Source: Chloroflexota bacterium | GTDB taxonomy: Bacteria; Chloroflexota; Dehalococcoidia; UBA1151; TMED-70 | DNA: 64,000 nt | NCBI GenBank assembly: GCA_002721875.1 | Contig: PBLU01000003.1 | Coordinates: forward strand, 141,624 to 205,623 | Direction of reading: 5' to 3' | Shown: piece after piece, positions 8,848-18,814 of the stretch | Position numbering within the stretch: the stretch's first letter is position 1 | Layout of the letters: the number at the start of each line of letters is the position of its first letter | Translations under genes and position numbers: made by a program | The notes under the pieces: model-generated | The model's input: the letters and a program-made list of their open reading frames with translations, nothing else | The model's database searches: none | What the model was told of the DNA's origin: nothing

Positions 8848-9606
8848 ATGGAAATGAGAAGAAATAGAGTTAAGGAAAAACTACAAAATGGTGAAAGAGC
8901 ATATGTAGCTGCGGGAAATGCTCATGCAAGTGATATTGACGCTTTTGGCAATGCTGCAATTGAAGCAGGTATAGATGGTATATGGTTAGAAGGAGAACAT
9001 GGCTTAGTAGGTCCAAATAATATTGGTGATCTAACAAGAGCATGTGATATTTGGGGACTCACATCAGTAGTAAGAATAAATGAAAATTCACAAGGCCAAA
9101 TATATAGAACTTTAGATCTAGGAGCCCAAGGTATAGTTGTTCCTCACGTCAACACAAAGGAAGAAGCAGAAAATGTGGTTGCTGGAGGTAAATTCGCACC
9201 CATAGGACAAAGAGGTATGACTACTTCCAGGCAAGGGTATGGAGTTCCAGATTATTACAAAATTGCAAATGATAAAAGTTTATTAGTCATCCTTATTGAA
9301 GATATTGTAGCTTATAACAATCTTGATTCTATCTTAGAAGTTGATGATATAGATGTATTCTTCGTAGCTCCAGGTGATTTTGCACAATCAATGGGATATA
9401 TCAATGACCAGAGTAACAAAGAGGTTACTTCTACTATTGATAATGCATTGAAAAAAATAATAGATTCAGGCAAAACTGCTGGTACAATGTGTAATTTGTC
9501 AAATACTAATAGGTTTGCAAGAATGGGTGTGCAATTTCTTTTTGCAGGTACAGGAGAATGGATGGCTAATGGTGCTAAGCAGTTTGTAGATGCTGGAGAA
9601 AGTTAA
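8848..9606 (+). CDS. HpcH/HpaI family aldolase (2-keto-3-deoxy acid aldolase type)
   Basis: This 252-residue protein is close to the canonical HpaI/YfaU/GarL aldolases, which split 2-keto-3-deoxy or 4-hydroxy-2-oxo acids into pyruvate and an aldehyde. Visible family features are GIWLEGEHG (near residue 45), IVVPHVNTKEEAENVV (near 95), the PIGQRGM arginine loop, the metal-site strand LLVILIED, and VFFVAPGDFAQSMG. An AAGGTGAG ribosome binding site precedes the ATG. It begins 17 bp after the enolase-family dehydratase, so the two are almost surely co-transcribed and may catalyse successive steps. The aldehyde product cannot be told from sequence. Confidence 0.93.
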   Translation: MEMRRNRVKEKLQNGERAYVAAGNAHASDIDAFGNAAIEAGIDGIWLEGEHGLVGPNNIGDLTRACDIWGLTSVVRINENSQGQIYRTLDLGAQGIVVPHVNTKEEAENVVAGGKFAPIGQRGMTTSRQGYGVPDYYKIANDKSLLVILIEDIVAYNNLDSILEVDDIDVFFVAPGDFAQSMGYINDQSNKEVTSTIDNALKKIIDSGKTAGTMCNLSNTNRFARMGVQFLFAGTGEWMANGAKQFVDAGES

Positions 9607-9608
9607 TT

Positions 9609-10178
9609 TTGCGCAAATATTTTATATTGGCATTTATATTTCTTATTTTTATATCATGTAGGGGTGGGGGAGCTAATCCTTCAAATCAGGTAAATATACC
9701 GATTATTGAGCCTACTCCTTCAGATATGTATTGTCAAAAACAATATGACTTTGTTGAATCTTATCCTCAATTAGATGAGCTAAGATCTAATGAATTGACT
9801 TTGGATGAATCAGGTATTGAGTATTTCATATTTCAAGAAGGAAATGAAGAGAAGCCAAATCTAGAATATCTTGTAACTGCAAAATATACAGGATGGCTTG
9901 AAAATGGATGTGTATTTGACTCATCCTACACTAGAAATGCTGATTCTGTATTCCCTTTGGCTCGTGTAATCCAAGGATGGCAAATAGGGCTAAGTAAAAT
10001 AGGAAAAGATGGGAAAATATTGATTAAGATACCTCCTGAATTAGGATATGGAGTTCAAGGTGCTCCTCCTAGAATACCAGGAAATAGTACTCTTTATTTT
10101 TATGTAGAACTTAGTGATATTCAAACAATAGAAAACTATCTAGAGTCTCAAGAAAAAGAGGATGCTACTTCACAATAA
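9609..10178 (+). CDS. FKBP-type peptidyl-prolyl isomerase, lipoprotein
   Basis: This 189-residue protein is a probable lipid-anchored folding catalyst acting outside the cytoplasmic membrane. A signal peptide with a lipobox places the lipidated cysteine at residue 17 (IFIS then C), followed by a Gly/Pro/Asn linker. The FKBP domain covers about residues 80-178, with YTGWLENG, FDSS, VIQGWQIGL, IPPELGYG and IPGNSTLYFYVEL in the standard order. It starts with TTG only 2 bases after the aldolase stop, and a GGAG in the aldolase tail may serve as its ribosome binding site. Its place between two catabolic genes is odd; it may help fold exported proteins or simply share the transcript. Confidence 0.92.
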   Translation: MRKYFILAFIFLIFISCRGGGANPSNQVNIPIIEPTPSDMYCQKQYDFVESYPQLDELRSNELTLDESGIEYFIFQEGNEEKPNLEYLVTAKYTGWLENGCVFDSSYTRNADSVFPLARVIQGWQIGLSKIGKDGKILIKIPPELGYGVQGAPPRIPGNSTLYFYVELSDIQTIENYLESQEKEDATSQ

Positions 10179-10187
10179 AGGACATGT

Positions 10188-11486
10188 ATGAAAAGCCCAA
10201 TAATTAAGGATATAAAAGTTATATTTACTGAACCTGATGATATTAGGTTGATTATAGTAAAGATCTTAACTGATCAAGATGGGTTATATGGATTAGGGTG
10301 TGCGACTTTCACACAAAGACCTAACCCTGTAAAGTATGCAATAGAAGATTACTTAAAACCATTTCTTATAGGCAAAGAAGTTAATAACATTGAAGATATT
10401 TGGCAGTCATCTTATGTTTCATCATATTGGAGAAATGGACCTGTATTAAATAATGCACTTTCGGGTGTTGATCAAGCTCTTTGGGACATAAAAGGTAAAA
10501 TTGCTAATATGCCTCTTTATGATTTATTTGGTGGAAAAACTAGAGAAGCTGCTGCAGTTTATGTTCATTCATCAGGTGATACAAATGAAGAAGTAGGAGA
10601 CAAGATGGAAGCTTTTATTGAAGAAGGATTCCATCATATAAGAGTGCAGGTATCAACACCTGGATACTCTACATATGGTAATAAGTCTGCAAAAGCGGGA
10701 GAGCAAACCTTATCAAATAATGATCCAAAGTTAGGCCCAATACCTATTACCAAAAGAATTAAGAATTATAATGATGGCAAATTATATGCACATCCAGGAG
10801 GAGTTTTTGAACCTAAACCTTACATGAGATCTGCTTTATCTTTATTTGAATATATTAGAGATAGATTTGGTTATGGTATTGAAATTTTACATGATGTTCA
10901 CGAACGAATTCCTCCTATCCTTGGAGTATGGTTTGCAAAAGAAGTTGAAAAATACCAGCTTTTCTTTCTAGAAGATTTATTCAGTCCTGAGGATAATGAA
11001 TACTTCAAAATGGTAAGAGCTCAATCTTCTACGCCAATAGCAATGGGAGAGCTTTATAGTTCTCCTCATGAAATAATTCCGATGATAAAAGATAGATTAA
11101 TTGATTTTATAAGAATTCATATTTCTGATATAGGAGGTTTAACTCCTGCAAAGAAAATAGCTGCAATGGGAGAGCTTCTTGGTGTTAGAACAGCTTGGCA
11201 TGGTCCAGGAGATACATCACCAGTTGGACATGCTGCAAATTTAGCTCTAGACTTGAGCTGCTATAACTTTGGAATTCAAGAATATTCTATCTTTGGAGAA
11301 AATACTAAAGAAATTTTCCCTGGATGCCCAGAAGTAAAACAGGGAATGATGTGGTCAAACAATAAACCTGGGTTAGGAATTGATATTGACGAGAAATTAG
11401 CCAAAAAATTTCCATTTAAGGAAAGAGAATATGGTGGAGCTTGGGATACAGTTAGAAGAGCAGATGGATCGATAGTAAAGCCCTAG
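10188..11486 (+). CDS. Enolase superfamily dehydratase, mannonate dehydratase (ManD/RspA)-like
   Basis: This 432-residue enzyme is of the D-mannonate dehydratase subgroup, which makes 2-keto-3-deoxy acids from hexonates. It has LSGVDQALWDIKGK (about residues 85-98), the ManD-type metal strand HDVHERIPP near 239, FFLEDLF and MGELY as the next ligands, and a late WHGPGDTSPVGHAANLALD followed by NFGIQEY that closely tracks known ManD proteins. In many ManD proteins the first metal strand reads HDVHHR; here the second histidine is glutamate, so specificity may differ. It is 9 bp from the FKBP lipoprotein. Its stop overlaps the convergent amidohydrolase by 4 bp. The reaction on a sugar acid is likely; D-mannonate itself is only one candidate. 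Confidence 0.92.
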   Translation: MKSPIIKDIKVIFTEPDDIRLIIVKILTDQDGLYGLGCATFTQRPNPVKYAIEDYLKPFLIGKEVNNIEDIWQSSYVSSYWRNGPVLNNALSGVDQALWDIKGKIANMPLYDLFGGKTREAAAVYVHSSGDTNEEVGDKMEAFIEEGFHHIRVQVSTPGYSTYGNKSAKAGEQTLSNNDPKLGPIPITKRIKNYNDGKLYAHPGGVFEPKPYMRSALSLFEYIRDRFGYGIEILHDVHERIPPILGVWFAKEVEKYQLFFLEDLFSPEDNEYFKMVRAQSSTPIAMGELYSSPHEIIPMIKDRLIDFIRIHISDIGGLTPAKKIAAMGELLGVRTAWHGPGDTSPVGHAANLALDLSCYNFGIQEYSIFGENTKEIFPGCPEVKQGMMWSNNKPGLGIDIDEKLAKKFPFKEREYGGAWDTVRRADGSIVKP

Positions 11487-13066
11487 ACAAAATATCCATT
11501 TAATTCGGTTACTTCTTTTCCTTTTTCAAAAGCTAGTTTACCGTTCACAAACACATTAATTATTCCTGCAGACAACACTTCAGGATCTTCAAATGTTGCT
11601 AAATCATTAATTTCATCAGAATTAAATACGACAAGATCAGCAAAATTATTCTCTTTTATTTCTCCTCTATTTTTGATCCCAATCTTATCAGCAGGAAACT
11701 TGGTCATTCTATTGATTAATAATTCTATAGGTATATTAAATCTTCTTCTCAATCTACCTAATATTCTGGTAAAACATCCATAAGCTCTTGGGTGGATAGT
11801 CTGGCCTGTTGGTACAGAGTCAGAACCAACAAAATAATCAGGTCTTTGAAGTAGATTCATTATATCTTCTTCAACTTGTCTCCAAGTTGAAATACTTGCA
11901 GGAGGAATAACCCTAAAACCACAATTTAATTTTGTTCTATACATTATGTCTAAAACATGTTGTATTGGAGATAAGTTATCCTTCTTTGCCCCATCCACAA
12001 CACTTAATCCTGCATACTCATGCATATCATCTCTTCCTATAGAAGTCCACATTGCACCTTCAATGTTATGCCTTGGGGTATTTTTTAATAATTCTTTTTC
12101 CCAATAATTTCTCTGTTCTTGATCGGATAAAATTGACATAATATTATCAATTCCTCCAAGATGAAATTTACCAGGAAAAAATATAAGAGGAATAGTGCAA
12201 CCTACTGGATATGAATATGTCTCCATAGTTATGTCTATACCTTCTTTTTTTGCTTTGTCTACAGGTTCTAATAAAACATCTATTTGACCTGCATTTTGTT
12301 CAACAGTTCTATAATGTTCTACCACTAATGATACTTCTGACTTTCTGGCAATTTCAATTGCCTCTAGTATTCCTCCATTAGCAAAAGCTCTGTGTTTCTC
12401 ATGACTTCTTAAGTGGACAGAGTAAACTCTCTCTTTAGATTTAGCAATTTTACAAAGTTCAATCAACTCATCAGTAGAGGAAAAGGTTTGAGGATAATAA
12501 TCTAAACCTGTTGAAAAGCCCGCTGCTCCTTGCTCAAGTGATTCCTCAAGTTTGTATTTTGCTTTTTTTAGTAATTCCCCCTCTAGTGGAATATCTTCCA
12601 TTCCAGTGATATTAACTCTGATAGGACCATGGCCTGCAAATACAGCAACATTGCATTTACTTTTTTTATGATAAAACTTTTTTGCAGATTCAAAAGATGT
12701 GCCATCAAAGTCTTCCGGAGGGTGCCCTAAAATACCTGCTAAATAGTTTATATGTTCTTTCGATTTTGATTTATCTAGAGGAACTATTCCGATTCCATCT
12801 GGAGAAAGGATTTCAGTTGTAACACCCTGAGATATCCCATAGATATGTTGAGGATCCCGTAATATATCAAAATCCGCATGAGAATGAGTATCTATAAAAC
12901 CTGGAGATACACATAGACCTTCTGCATCAATAGTTTTTTTTGCATCTAGATTACTTAGGTTGCCAATGGAAATTATTTTATCACCATTAATTCCAATATC
13001 TTCTACTCTTGGTTTACTACCTGTACCATCAATAATATTTCCATTTTTAATAATTAAATCAAACAC
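11483..13066 (-). CDS. D-aminoacylase / N-acyl-D-amino-acid deacylase family amidohydrolase
   Basis: This 527-residue zinc-dependent hydrolase probably removes acyl groups from N-acyl-D-amino acids or hydrolyses a related cyclic amide. The N-terminus matches the family (DLIIKNGNIIDGTGS, then SPGFIDTHSHADFDIL with the metal-binding HSH). GAAGFSTGLDYYP follows near residue 160, then VHLRSHE and VVEHYRT with candidate metal histidines, and a VGSDSVPTG aspartate near 418. I choose the GTG at 13066 because AGGTG lies 6 nt upstream; the GTG three codons earlier overlaps that site. It is divergent from leuS. It may recycle D-amino acids from peptidoglycan or detrital protein, but this is inference. 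Confidence 0.9.
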   Translation of the reverse strand: MFDLIIKNGNIIDGTGSKPRVEDIGINGDKIISIGNLSNLDAKKTIDAEGLCVSPGFIDTHSHADFDILRDPQHIYGISQGVTTEILSPDGIGIVPLDKSKSKEHINYLAGILGHPPEDFDGTSFESAKKFYHKKSKCNVAVFAGHGPIRVNITGMEDIPLEGELLKKAKYKLEESLEQGAAGFSTGLDYYPQTFSSTDELIELCKIAKSKERVYSVHLRSHEKHRAFANGGILEAIEIARKSEVSLVVEHYRTVEQNAGQIDVLLEPVDKAKKEGIDITMETYSYPVGCTIPLIFFPGKFHLGGIDNIMSILSDQEQRNYWEKELLKNTPRHNIEGAMWTSIGRDDMHEYAGLSVVDGAKKDNLSPIQHVLDIMYRTKLNCGFRVIPPASISTWRQVEEDIMNLLQRPDYFVGSDSVPTGQTIHPRAYGCFTRILGRLRRRFNIPIELLINRMTKFPADKIGIKNRGEIKENNFADLVVFNSDEINDLATFEDPEVLSAGIINVFVNGKLAFEKGKEVTELNGYFV

Positions 13067-13072
13067 ACTTAT

Positions 13073-13077
13073 CACCT
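13073..13077 (-). promoter_or_regulatory. Ribosome binding site for the amidohydrolase
   Basis: The minus strand reads AGGTG, 6 nt before the GTG at 13066. Its position argues against the GTG at 13075, which lies inside this site. Confidence 0.5.
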
Positions 13078-13139
13078 AAAATAATTTTATAAAATAATCA
13101 TTTATACTATATTACATAAGAAAAAAACAATAATAAATA

Positions 13140-15578
13140 ATGCTGAAACCTGATACTGAAGCTTATATACCTTCTAAAGTAGAATCAAAGTGGCAAAAAA
13201 TATGGAAGAATTCTGAAATATACAAGACTTCAGATAAAATTTCATCAAAAAAAAATTGGTACGCATTATCAATGTTTCCTTATCCTTCCGGTGATCTTCA
13301 TATAGGCCATTGGTTTGCTTTCACACCTGCTGATGCGCATGCAAGATTTAAAAGATTAGAAGGTTATAATGTAATGCACCCTCAAGGATTTGATGCTTTT
13401 GGTCTTCCTGCAGAAAATGCTGCGATTAAAAGAAACATAAATCCCAAAAAATGGACTTTTGACAACATCAATAACATGGAAAAGCAATTTGATATGATGG
13501 GTAATTCTTATGACTGGAATAGAAAAGTTATCACTTGTACTCCGGAGTATTATAAATGGAATCAAAAGTTTTTTATAGAAATGTATAAAAAAGGTCTCGC
13601 TTACCGAAAAAATGGACCTGTATGGTGGGATCCTATTGATCAAACAACACTAGCAAACGAGCAAGTAGTTGATGGAAAATCTGAAAGATCTGGAGCTGAA
13701 GTTGTTAAGAAACTAATGCCTCAATGGTATTTCAAAATTACTGATTATGCTGAAGAATTATTAGACATGAGTACACTTGAATGGCCTGAAAAAATAAAAC
13801 AAATGCAAAGAAATTGGATAGGTAAATCTGAAGGAGTAACTATAAATTTCAGTATAGAAAATCAGAATGAAAAGATTAGTACATTTACAACAAGGATTGA
13901 TACTATTTATGGAGTCACATTTGTAGTTCTAGCTCCTGAACATCCTCTTATCAAATCTCTTTCATTAGATAAAAATAAAAATGTTCAATCGTATATAAGA
14001 CGGTCTCAAAAAATGTCAGAAATTGATAGAACATCCACAATAAGAGAAAAAACTGGAGTAAAAACAGATATTTTTTGTATAAATCCTGTAACAAATGAAA
14101 AGCTACCAGTTTTTATTGGAGATTATGTTCTCGCATCATATGGTACTGGAGCCGTTATGGGAGTACCAGCGCATGATGAAAGAGATTTTATTTTTGCTAA
14201 AAAATATGAACTTCCAATTAAAGTTGTTATTTCACCTGATGGATCAAATGATATTGAATTAAATCATGCCTTTACAGGTAACGGAATTCAAATAAACTCA
14301 GGAGAATTCAATGGAATAAGTAACGATGATGGAAAAAAGAAAATTGCAGACTTAGTATCAGACAAAGGATTTGGTAAAAAGACAATTACATATCATTTAA
14401 GAGATTGGCTAATATCTAGACAAAGATATTGGGGAACTCCTATTCCAATGTTATACGATAATAATAATGAAATTATTCCTGTCGAAGATGAATATTTACC
14501 TGTAATTCTTCCTGATGCAAAAGAATTCATGCCTACAGGTCAGTCACCATTAACACTGGATAAAGAGTTTCTTTATTTTGATCATCCTAAATATGGAAAA
14601 TTAAGAAGAGAAACAGACACTATGGATACTTTTATGGATTCTTCATGGTATCACTTAAAGTTTGCTAGTCCAGGAATACTAGATCTTCCTTTTGAAAAGG
14701 AAAAAATAGATCTATGGAGTCCAGTCGATCAATATATGGGGGGAGCAGAACATGCAGTAATGCATTTATTATATGCAAGATTTTTCAATAAGGTTCTCAG
14801 AGACTTAGGCTATCTAGATTTTGATGAACCTTACAAAAGACTCTTTAATCAAGGTGTCATGTTAGCAAGGCATATGAAAATTTCAAAAAGAAATAATCCC
14901 TTAAATCCTGAACCATTAGTTAAAAAATATGGAACTGATTCAGTTAGGGCTTACCTAATGTTTTTAGGCCCTTGGGATAGAGGTGGAGATTGGTCGGATT
15001 CAGGAATTAACGGAGTTTACCGATGGTTAAATCGAGTATGGGATATGATGACAATAAAATATAAAGAAAATAAAATATCTGAAGAAGAAACAAAAAAAAC
15101 AATCCAAATATCAAACCAGACTACGAAAAATGTTCTTAATGATATGAGTAATTTTAAGTTTAATACTTCGATAGCTTCTCTTATGGAATACAGTAACTAT
15201 CTTTCTAAAATAAAAAAACAAGGTTCTATCTCAAACTCAGACTGGCAAGATGCTTGCAAAAGACTATTGATTCACTTATCCCCAATCTGTCCTCATATAA
15301 CAGAAGAAATATGGCTTATTCTAGGCAATAAGAACTCAATTCATCTACAAAATAATCCTACTTTTGAAGAAAAATTAATTGAAAAAGATACTTTTACTTT
15401 GATAGTACAAATAAATGGTAAACTTCGTGACCAAATAGAGATGACGAAAGGATTATCAGAACAAGATATTAAGAATTCAGTTTTGACCTCAGAAAAAGTT
15501 TTGAAATATATTTCTAATAAAGAAATAGTGAAAGAAATATATGTTCAAGATAAGCTATATAATTTAGTTGTTAGGTAA
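13140..15578 (+). CDS. leuS: Leucyl-tRNA synthetase
   Basis: This 812-residue class I synthetase charges tRNA-Leu. The HIGH motif appears as HIGH in PYPSGDLHIGHWFAF (near residue 50). The CP1 editing domain is present, with STFTTRIDTIYG near 240 and GTGAVMGVPAHDERDF near 340, and the DWLISRQRYWGTPIP stretch follows. The usual KMSKS signature is KISKR in this protein (near 580), followed by NNPLNPEPLV rather than KGN. The C-terminal anticodon-binding and tail domains are complete. There is no clear ribosome binding site before the ATG. It converges on recG with 2 bp between stops. Confidence 0.97.
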   Translation: MLKPDTEAYIPSKVESKWQKIWKNSEIYKTSDKISSKKNWYALSMFPYPSGDLHIGHWFAFTPADAHARFKRLEGYNVMHPQGFDAFGLPAENAAIKRNINPKKWTFDNINNMEKQFDMMGNSYDWNRKVITCTPEYYKWNQKFFIEMYKKGLAYRKNGPVWWDPIDQTTLANEQVVDGKSERSGAEVVKKLMPQWYFKITDYAEELLDMSTLEWPEKIKQMQRNWIGKSEGVTINFSIENQNEKISTFTTRIDTIYGVTFVVLAPEHPLIKSLSLDKNKNVQSYIRRSQKMSEIDRTSTIREKTGVKTDIFCINPVTNEKLPVFIGDYVLASYGTGAVMGVPAHDERDFIFAKKYELPIKVVISPDGSNDIELNHAFTGNGIQINSGEFNGISNDDGKKKIADLVSDKGFGKKTITYHLRDWLISRQRYWGTPIPMLYDNNNEIIPVEDEYLPVILPDAKEFMPTGQSPLTLDKEFLYFDHPKYGKLRRETDTMDTFMDSSWYHLKFASPGILDLPFEKEKIDLWSPVDQYMGGAEHAVMHLLYARFFNKVLRDLGYLDFDEPYKRLFNQGVMLARHMKISKRNNPLNPEPLVKKYGTDSVRAYLMFLGPWDRGGDWSDSGINGVYRWLNRVWDMMTIKYKENKISEEETKKTIQISNQTTKNVLNDMSNFKFNTSIASLMEYSNYLSKIKKQGSISNSDWQDACKRLLIHLSPICPHITEEIWLILGNKNSIHLQNNPTFEEKLIEKDTFTLIVQINGKLRDQIEMTKGLSEQDIKNSVLTSEKVLKYISNKEIVKEIYVQDKLYNLVVR

Positions 15579-15580
15579 CT

Positions 15581-17956
15581 TTATCCTAAACTTATATTGC
15601 TAGAATTAACCTTTTTTATAATTTTCTTAATCCTTTCATTATTATTTAGATCAGGATCTTGTTCAATGATATTTGTTGCAATTTCATTTACATCCTTTAT
15701 CATTTCAAAATCTAAAGGGTCTGCTATTTTATAGTGGGGGAATCCACTTTGTTTAGTTTTATCTATTTCACCCGGACCTCTAATCTTAAGATCTTGCTCA
15801 GAAAGCTTGAATCCATCATTACTTTTTACTATTGCATTTAATCTTTGTTCAGTAATTTCTGTTATTTCGTCTGAAGAAACTATAATACACTTTGATTCTT
15901 TATCTCCTCTACCAACCCTTCCTCTTAATTGATGAAGTTGAGAAATACCAAATCTTTCTGCTGAATTAATAACAATTAATGTAGCATTTGGAATATCTAC
16001 TCCCACTTCGATCAATGGAGTACTAACCAAAATATCAATTTTTCCCTTCCTTAAGTTTTCCATAATTTTTTGCTTTTTTTCTATCTTCATTCTTCCGTGT
16101 AAAAGATCTATTTTATATTTTGAAAGTATACTTATAGATAATTTCTCATATTCTCGGATTACTGAAGATACTTCAATTTTTTCAGATGAATCTATATGAG
16201 GGGAAACGTAAAATATTTGAGAACCTTTTTTCAACTCATCCTCTATGTTAGATATTACTTCGTCAAATTGACTATTTCTCATCCAAATCGTTTTAACATC
16301 CCTTTTTCTATTTGGCATTGTCTTTATTACAGATATTGATAAATCTCCATATAAAGTCATATTAAGTGTTCTAGGAATAGGTGTTGCCGACATAGCTAGC
16401 ATATTTGGAATAGGTTGTCTTTTTAGTAATAAATTTCTCTGTTCTACACCAAACCTTTGTTGCTCATCAATAACTATTAATCCAGATAAATTTTTTGATA
16501 TTTCTTCTTGAAGTAATGCATGGGTTCCCACGACAATATCAATCTCCTTATTAATAATCATTGATCTAGTTTTATCTTTTATTTTTTGATTTAAAGATCC
16601 AGTTAATAAAGCTATCTTCTTCTTTTTATTTATACTAAATATTCTTATATTTTCTTCATTCCCAAATTCTAGTGATCCTTCAACTAATTCTGATAAATTC
16701 AAAAAGTGTTGTTCTGCAAGAACTTCTGTTGGAGCAAGTAAAATTCCTTGCTGATCTTCCATGGCTGTACATATAAGAGCAATCAAAGCTACTATAGTTT
16801 TCCCTGATCCAACTTCACCTTGTAACAACCGAGCCATAGGCAATCTATCTGATAAATCATTTCCTATTTGAAAAATTGTATTTTTTTGATCTTTGGTTAA
16901 TTCAAAAGGTAGATATTTACTGATGAATTTATAATTTTCATTAAATGAAGTAAAAGCATATGAAGTTATATTTTTTTCTCTTTGTTTTTTTCTATATTTG
17001 ACTGAAATTTGATTTTCAAAAACTTCATGAAAAGCAAAACTTTTTGAGGCTTTATTTTTTTCATCTATACTTTTTGAAAAATGTAATCTTTTTATTGATG
17101 ATTGAAGGGAATAAAGATTATTTTTTTTCAGGATTTCTTCAGGAATGAATTCATCAATTTTTTCTATTGCGTTTGACTTAATAGCTGCAGATATTCTAGT
17201 TTTTATCATTTCTTGAGATAGTCTTTCCGTAGAATGATAAATCGGTTGCAGATATTGAAATCTTTTAGGACTATCTTTGAAAACCTCATATTCAGGATTA
17301 GTAAATTGTAATGAATTTCTAAATTTTTTTACCTGTCCTGCAATTGCAATATTTTGACCAACTTTTAGTTCTCTAATAAGATAGGACATATTAAAAAATG
17401 TTACAGTGATTGAACCTGTTGAATCTTCAACTATTATTTGTGGTGCATTCATTCTCTTAATTAGAATTTTCTTAGATATTTTCCCTATAACTGTTGCATT
17501 CTGATTTTCTAAAAGAAATTTTATATTTTGTATATTTGTATAGTCTTCATATCTAAAAGGGAAATGTAGAATTAAATCTCTAAGATTATAAATTCCTATA
17601 TTTGAAAATTTCGATGTGATTCTTTTGTTTATGAAGGGTATTTGATCAACTGGAGTTTCTAGGGGCAGATTTCTTAATAATAACTCTTTACTTATATTTG
17701 CCTCAAATACCTTTAATTCGTAAGTGATTTTTGAAATTAGATTTTTTATCCAAATATGCCTCTCACCAATTCCTAAATTTTTATAAGATCTTTGATTCAT
17801 AGGATATGTAGTCATAATCCAATCAACATCAAAAAAATTATTCCTGATATAGTGATCTAATCCTAATTCAACAGATTGATCATTTAGTCCAAGATGATAT
17901 TCTTGAGAAAGAATAGAAACTAGTCGCTTAAGTCTATCTACTTTCTTTTCTATCAC
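15581..17956 (-). CDS. recG: ATP-dependent DNA helicase RecG
   Basis: This 791-residue branch-migration helicase rescues stalled replication forks and processes recombination intermediates. An N-terminal wedge/OB domain (fork binding, about residues 100-260) precedes the two helicase domains. Motif I is GEVGSGKT near 387, motif II is DEQQRFGVEQR in place of the common DEQHRFGV, motif III is AMSATPIPRTL, and the QLRGRVGRG motif is near 680. It starts at a GTG 6 bases after the fakB stop, with GGAG in the fakB tail as likely ribosome binding site. The fakA-fakB-recG run beside rpmB is an old arrangement also known in Firmicutes. Confidence 0.96.
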   Translation of the reverse strand: MIEKKVDRLKRLVSILSQEYHLGLNDQSVELGLDHYIRNNFFDVDWIMTTYPMNQRSYKNLGIGERHIWIKNLISKITYELKVFEANISKELLLRNLPLETPVDQIPFINKRITSKFSNIGIYNLRDLILHFPFRYEDYTNIQNIKFLLENQNATVIGKISKKILIKRMNAPQIIVEDSTGSITVTFFNMSYLIRELKVGQNIAIAGQVKKFRNSLQFTNPEYEVFKDSPKRFQYLQPIYHSTERLSQEMIKTRISAAIKSNAIEKIDEFIPEEILKKNNLYSLQSSIKRLHFSKSIDEKNKASKSFAFHEVFENQISVKYRKKQREKNITSYAFTSFNENYKFISKYLPFELTKDQKNTIFQIGNDLSDRLPMARLLQGEVGSGKTIVALIALICTAMEDQQGILLAPTEVLAEQHFLNLSELVEGSLEFGNEENIRIFSINKKKKIALLTGSLNQKIKDKTRSMIINKEIDIVVGTHALLQEEISKNLSGLIVIDEQQRFGVEQRNLLLKRQPIPNMLAMSATPIPRTLNMTLYGDLSISVIKTMPNRKRDVKTIWMRNSQFDEVISNIEDELKKGSQIFYVSPHIDSSEKIEVSSVIREYEKLSISILSKYKIDLLHGRMKIEKKQKIMENLRKGKIDILVSTPLIEVGVDIPNATLIVINSAERFGISQLHQLRGRVGRGDKESKCIIVSSDEITEITEQRLNAIVKSNDGFKLSEQDLKIRGPGEIDKTKQSGFPHYKIADPLDFEMIKDVNEIATNIIEQDPDLNNNERIKKIIKKVNSSNISLG

Positions 17957-17962
17957 TAATTT

Positions 17963-18805
17963 TTACTCCGAACCAACAAATCCAATTCCGAATGAACCTG
18001 GTCCTAAATGAGTACCTACAACTGGACCAAATTCTGAGACGATAATTTTCTTCTTATCTATTACTTTTTCTAATTTTTCGATTAATTTTTCAGCACTTTC
18101 AAAATTCCCACCATGTACTACAAATAAATCTTCAATTTTATTATTCTCAACAATATTAACCAAGTAATCCATACCTTTAGAAAAACTTCTCACCTTAGCT
18201 ACTGAACCTATTTCACCATCAAATCCCGTAGTAGAAAGTATTGGTTTTAGCTTAAGCAAAGAGCCAACAAATTCTTGAGCCTTACCTATTCTTCCTCCTT
18301 TTGCCAAATATTCTAAAGTTGCACATAATCCATAGAATTGTGATTTATCAACAAGACTTTCAGTTTCAGTTACTAAATTATCTAAATTATTTTCTTTTTT
18401 CATTAACTTAGAAACAGAATAAACCAAAGAGCCTAAACCTAATGTGCCATTTTTACTATCAATAATTCTTATATTATCGTTTGAAATCTGTTCTTTAGCT
18501 TGCACAGCAGAAGAATGAGTAGCACTTAGCTTAGAAGACATATGAATCGATATTATACTATCGTATGTCTGAAGTATTTCTTCATATGTTTTTATAAATT
18601 TACCAACTGAAGGTTGAGATGTACTGGGATGAAACTCAGAATCAATCAATTTAGGATAAAATTCAGAAGAAGTTATATCTATTCCATCAATAAATGTTTC
18701 ATCTCCAAAATGTAAATTAAGTGGAACAACAAATATTCCTTGTTTTTCTGCTACTTTCTTTGGTAGATCAGATGTGCTATCTGTTACTAAGGCTATTTTT
18801 GACAT
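17963..18805 (-). CDS. fakB: DegV family fatty-acid-binding protein (FakB)
   Basis: This 280-residue protein binds a fatty acid and presents it to the kinase FakA for phosphorylation, so that exogenous or recycled fatty acids can enter phospholipids. Family marks are the N-terminal IALVTDSTSDLP, a STSQPSVG loop near residue 80, IHMSSKLSATHSSA near 115, and the C-terminal GTHLGPGSFGIGF. It lies 9 bp downstream of the DAK2 kinase gene, and this pairing strengthens the FakB reading over an uncharacterised DegV protein. Which fatty acid is bound cannot be judged. Confidence 0.9.
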   Translation of the reverse strand: MSKIALVTDSTSDLPKKVAEKQGIFVVPLNLHFGDETFIDGIDITSSEFYPKLIDSEFHPSTSQPSVGKFIKTYEEILQTYDSIISIHMSSKLSATHSSAVQAKEQISNDNIRIIDSKNGTLGLGSLVYSVSKLMKKENNLDNLVTETESLVDKSQFYGLCATLEYLAKGGRIGKAQEFVGSLLKLKPILSTTGFDGEIGSVAKVRSFSKGMDYLVNIVENNKIEDLFVVHGGNFESAEKLIEKLEKVIDKKKIIVSEFGPVVGTHLGPGSFGIGFVGSE

Positions 18806-18814
18806 TTTTCCCTC

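Noticed and set aside
15579..15580. Intrinsic terminators between convergent gene pairs (leuS/recG, pheA/ytxH, ileS/yihY)
   Set aside because: The gaps are 2-4 bp or overlapping, and no GC-rich stem followed by a T-run is present at any of them.
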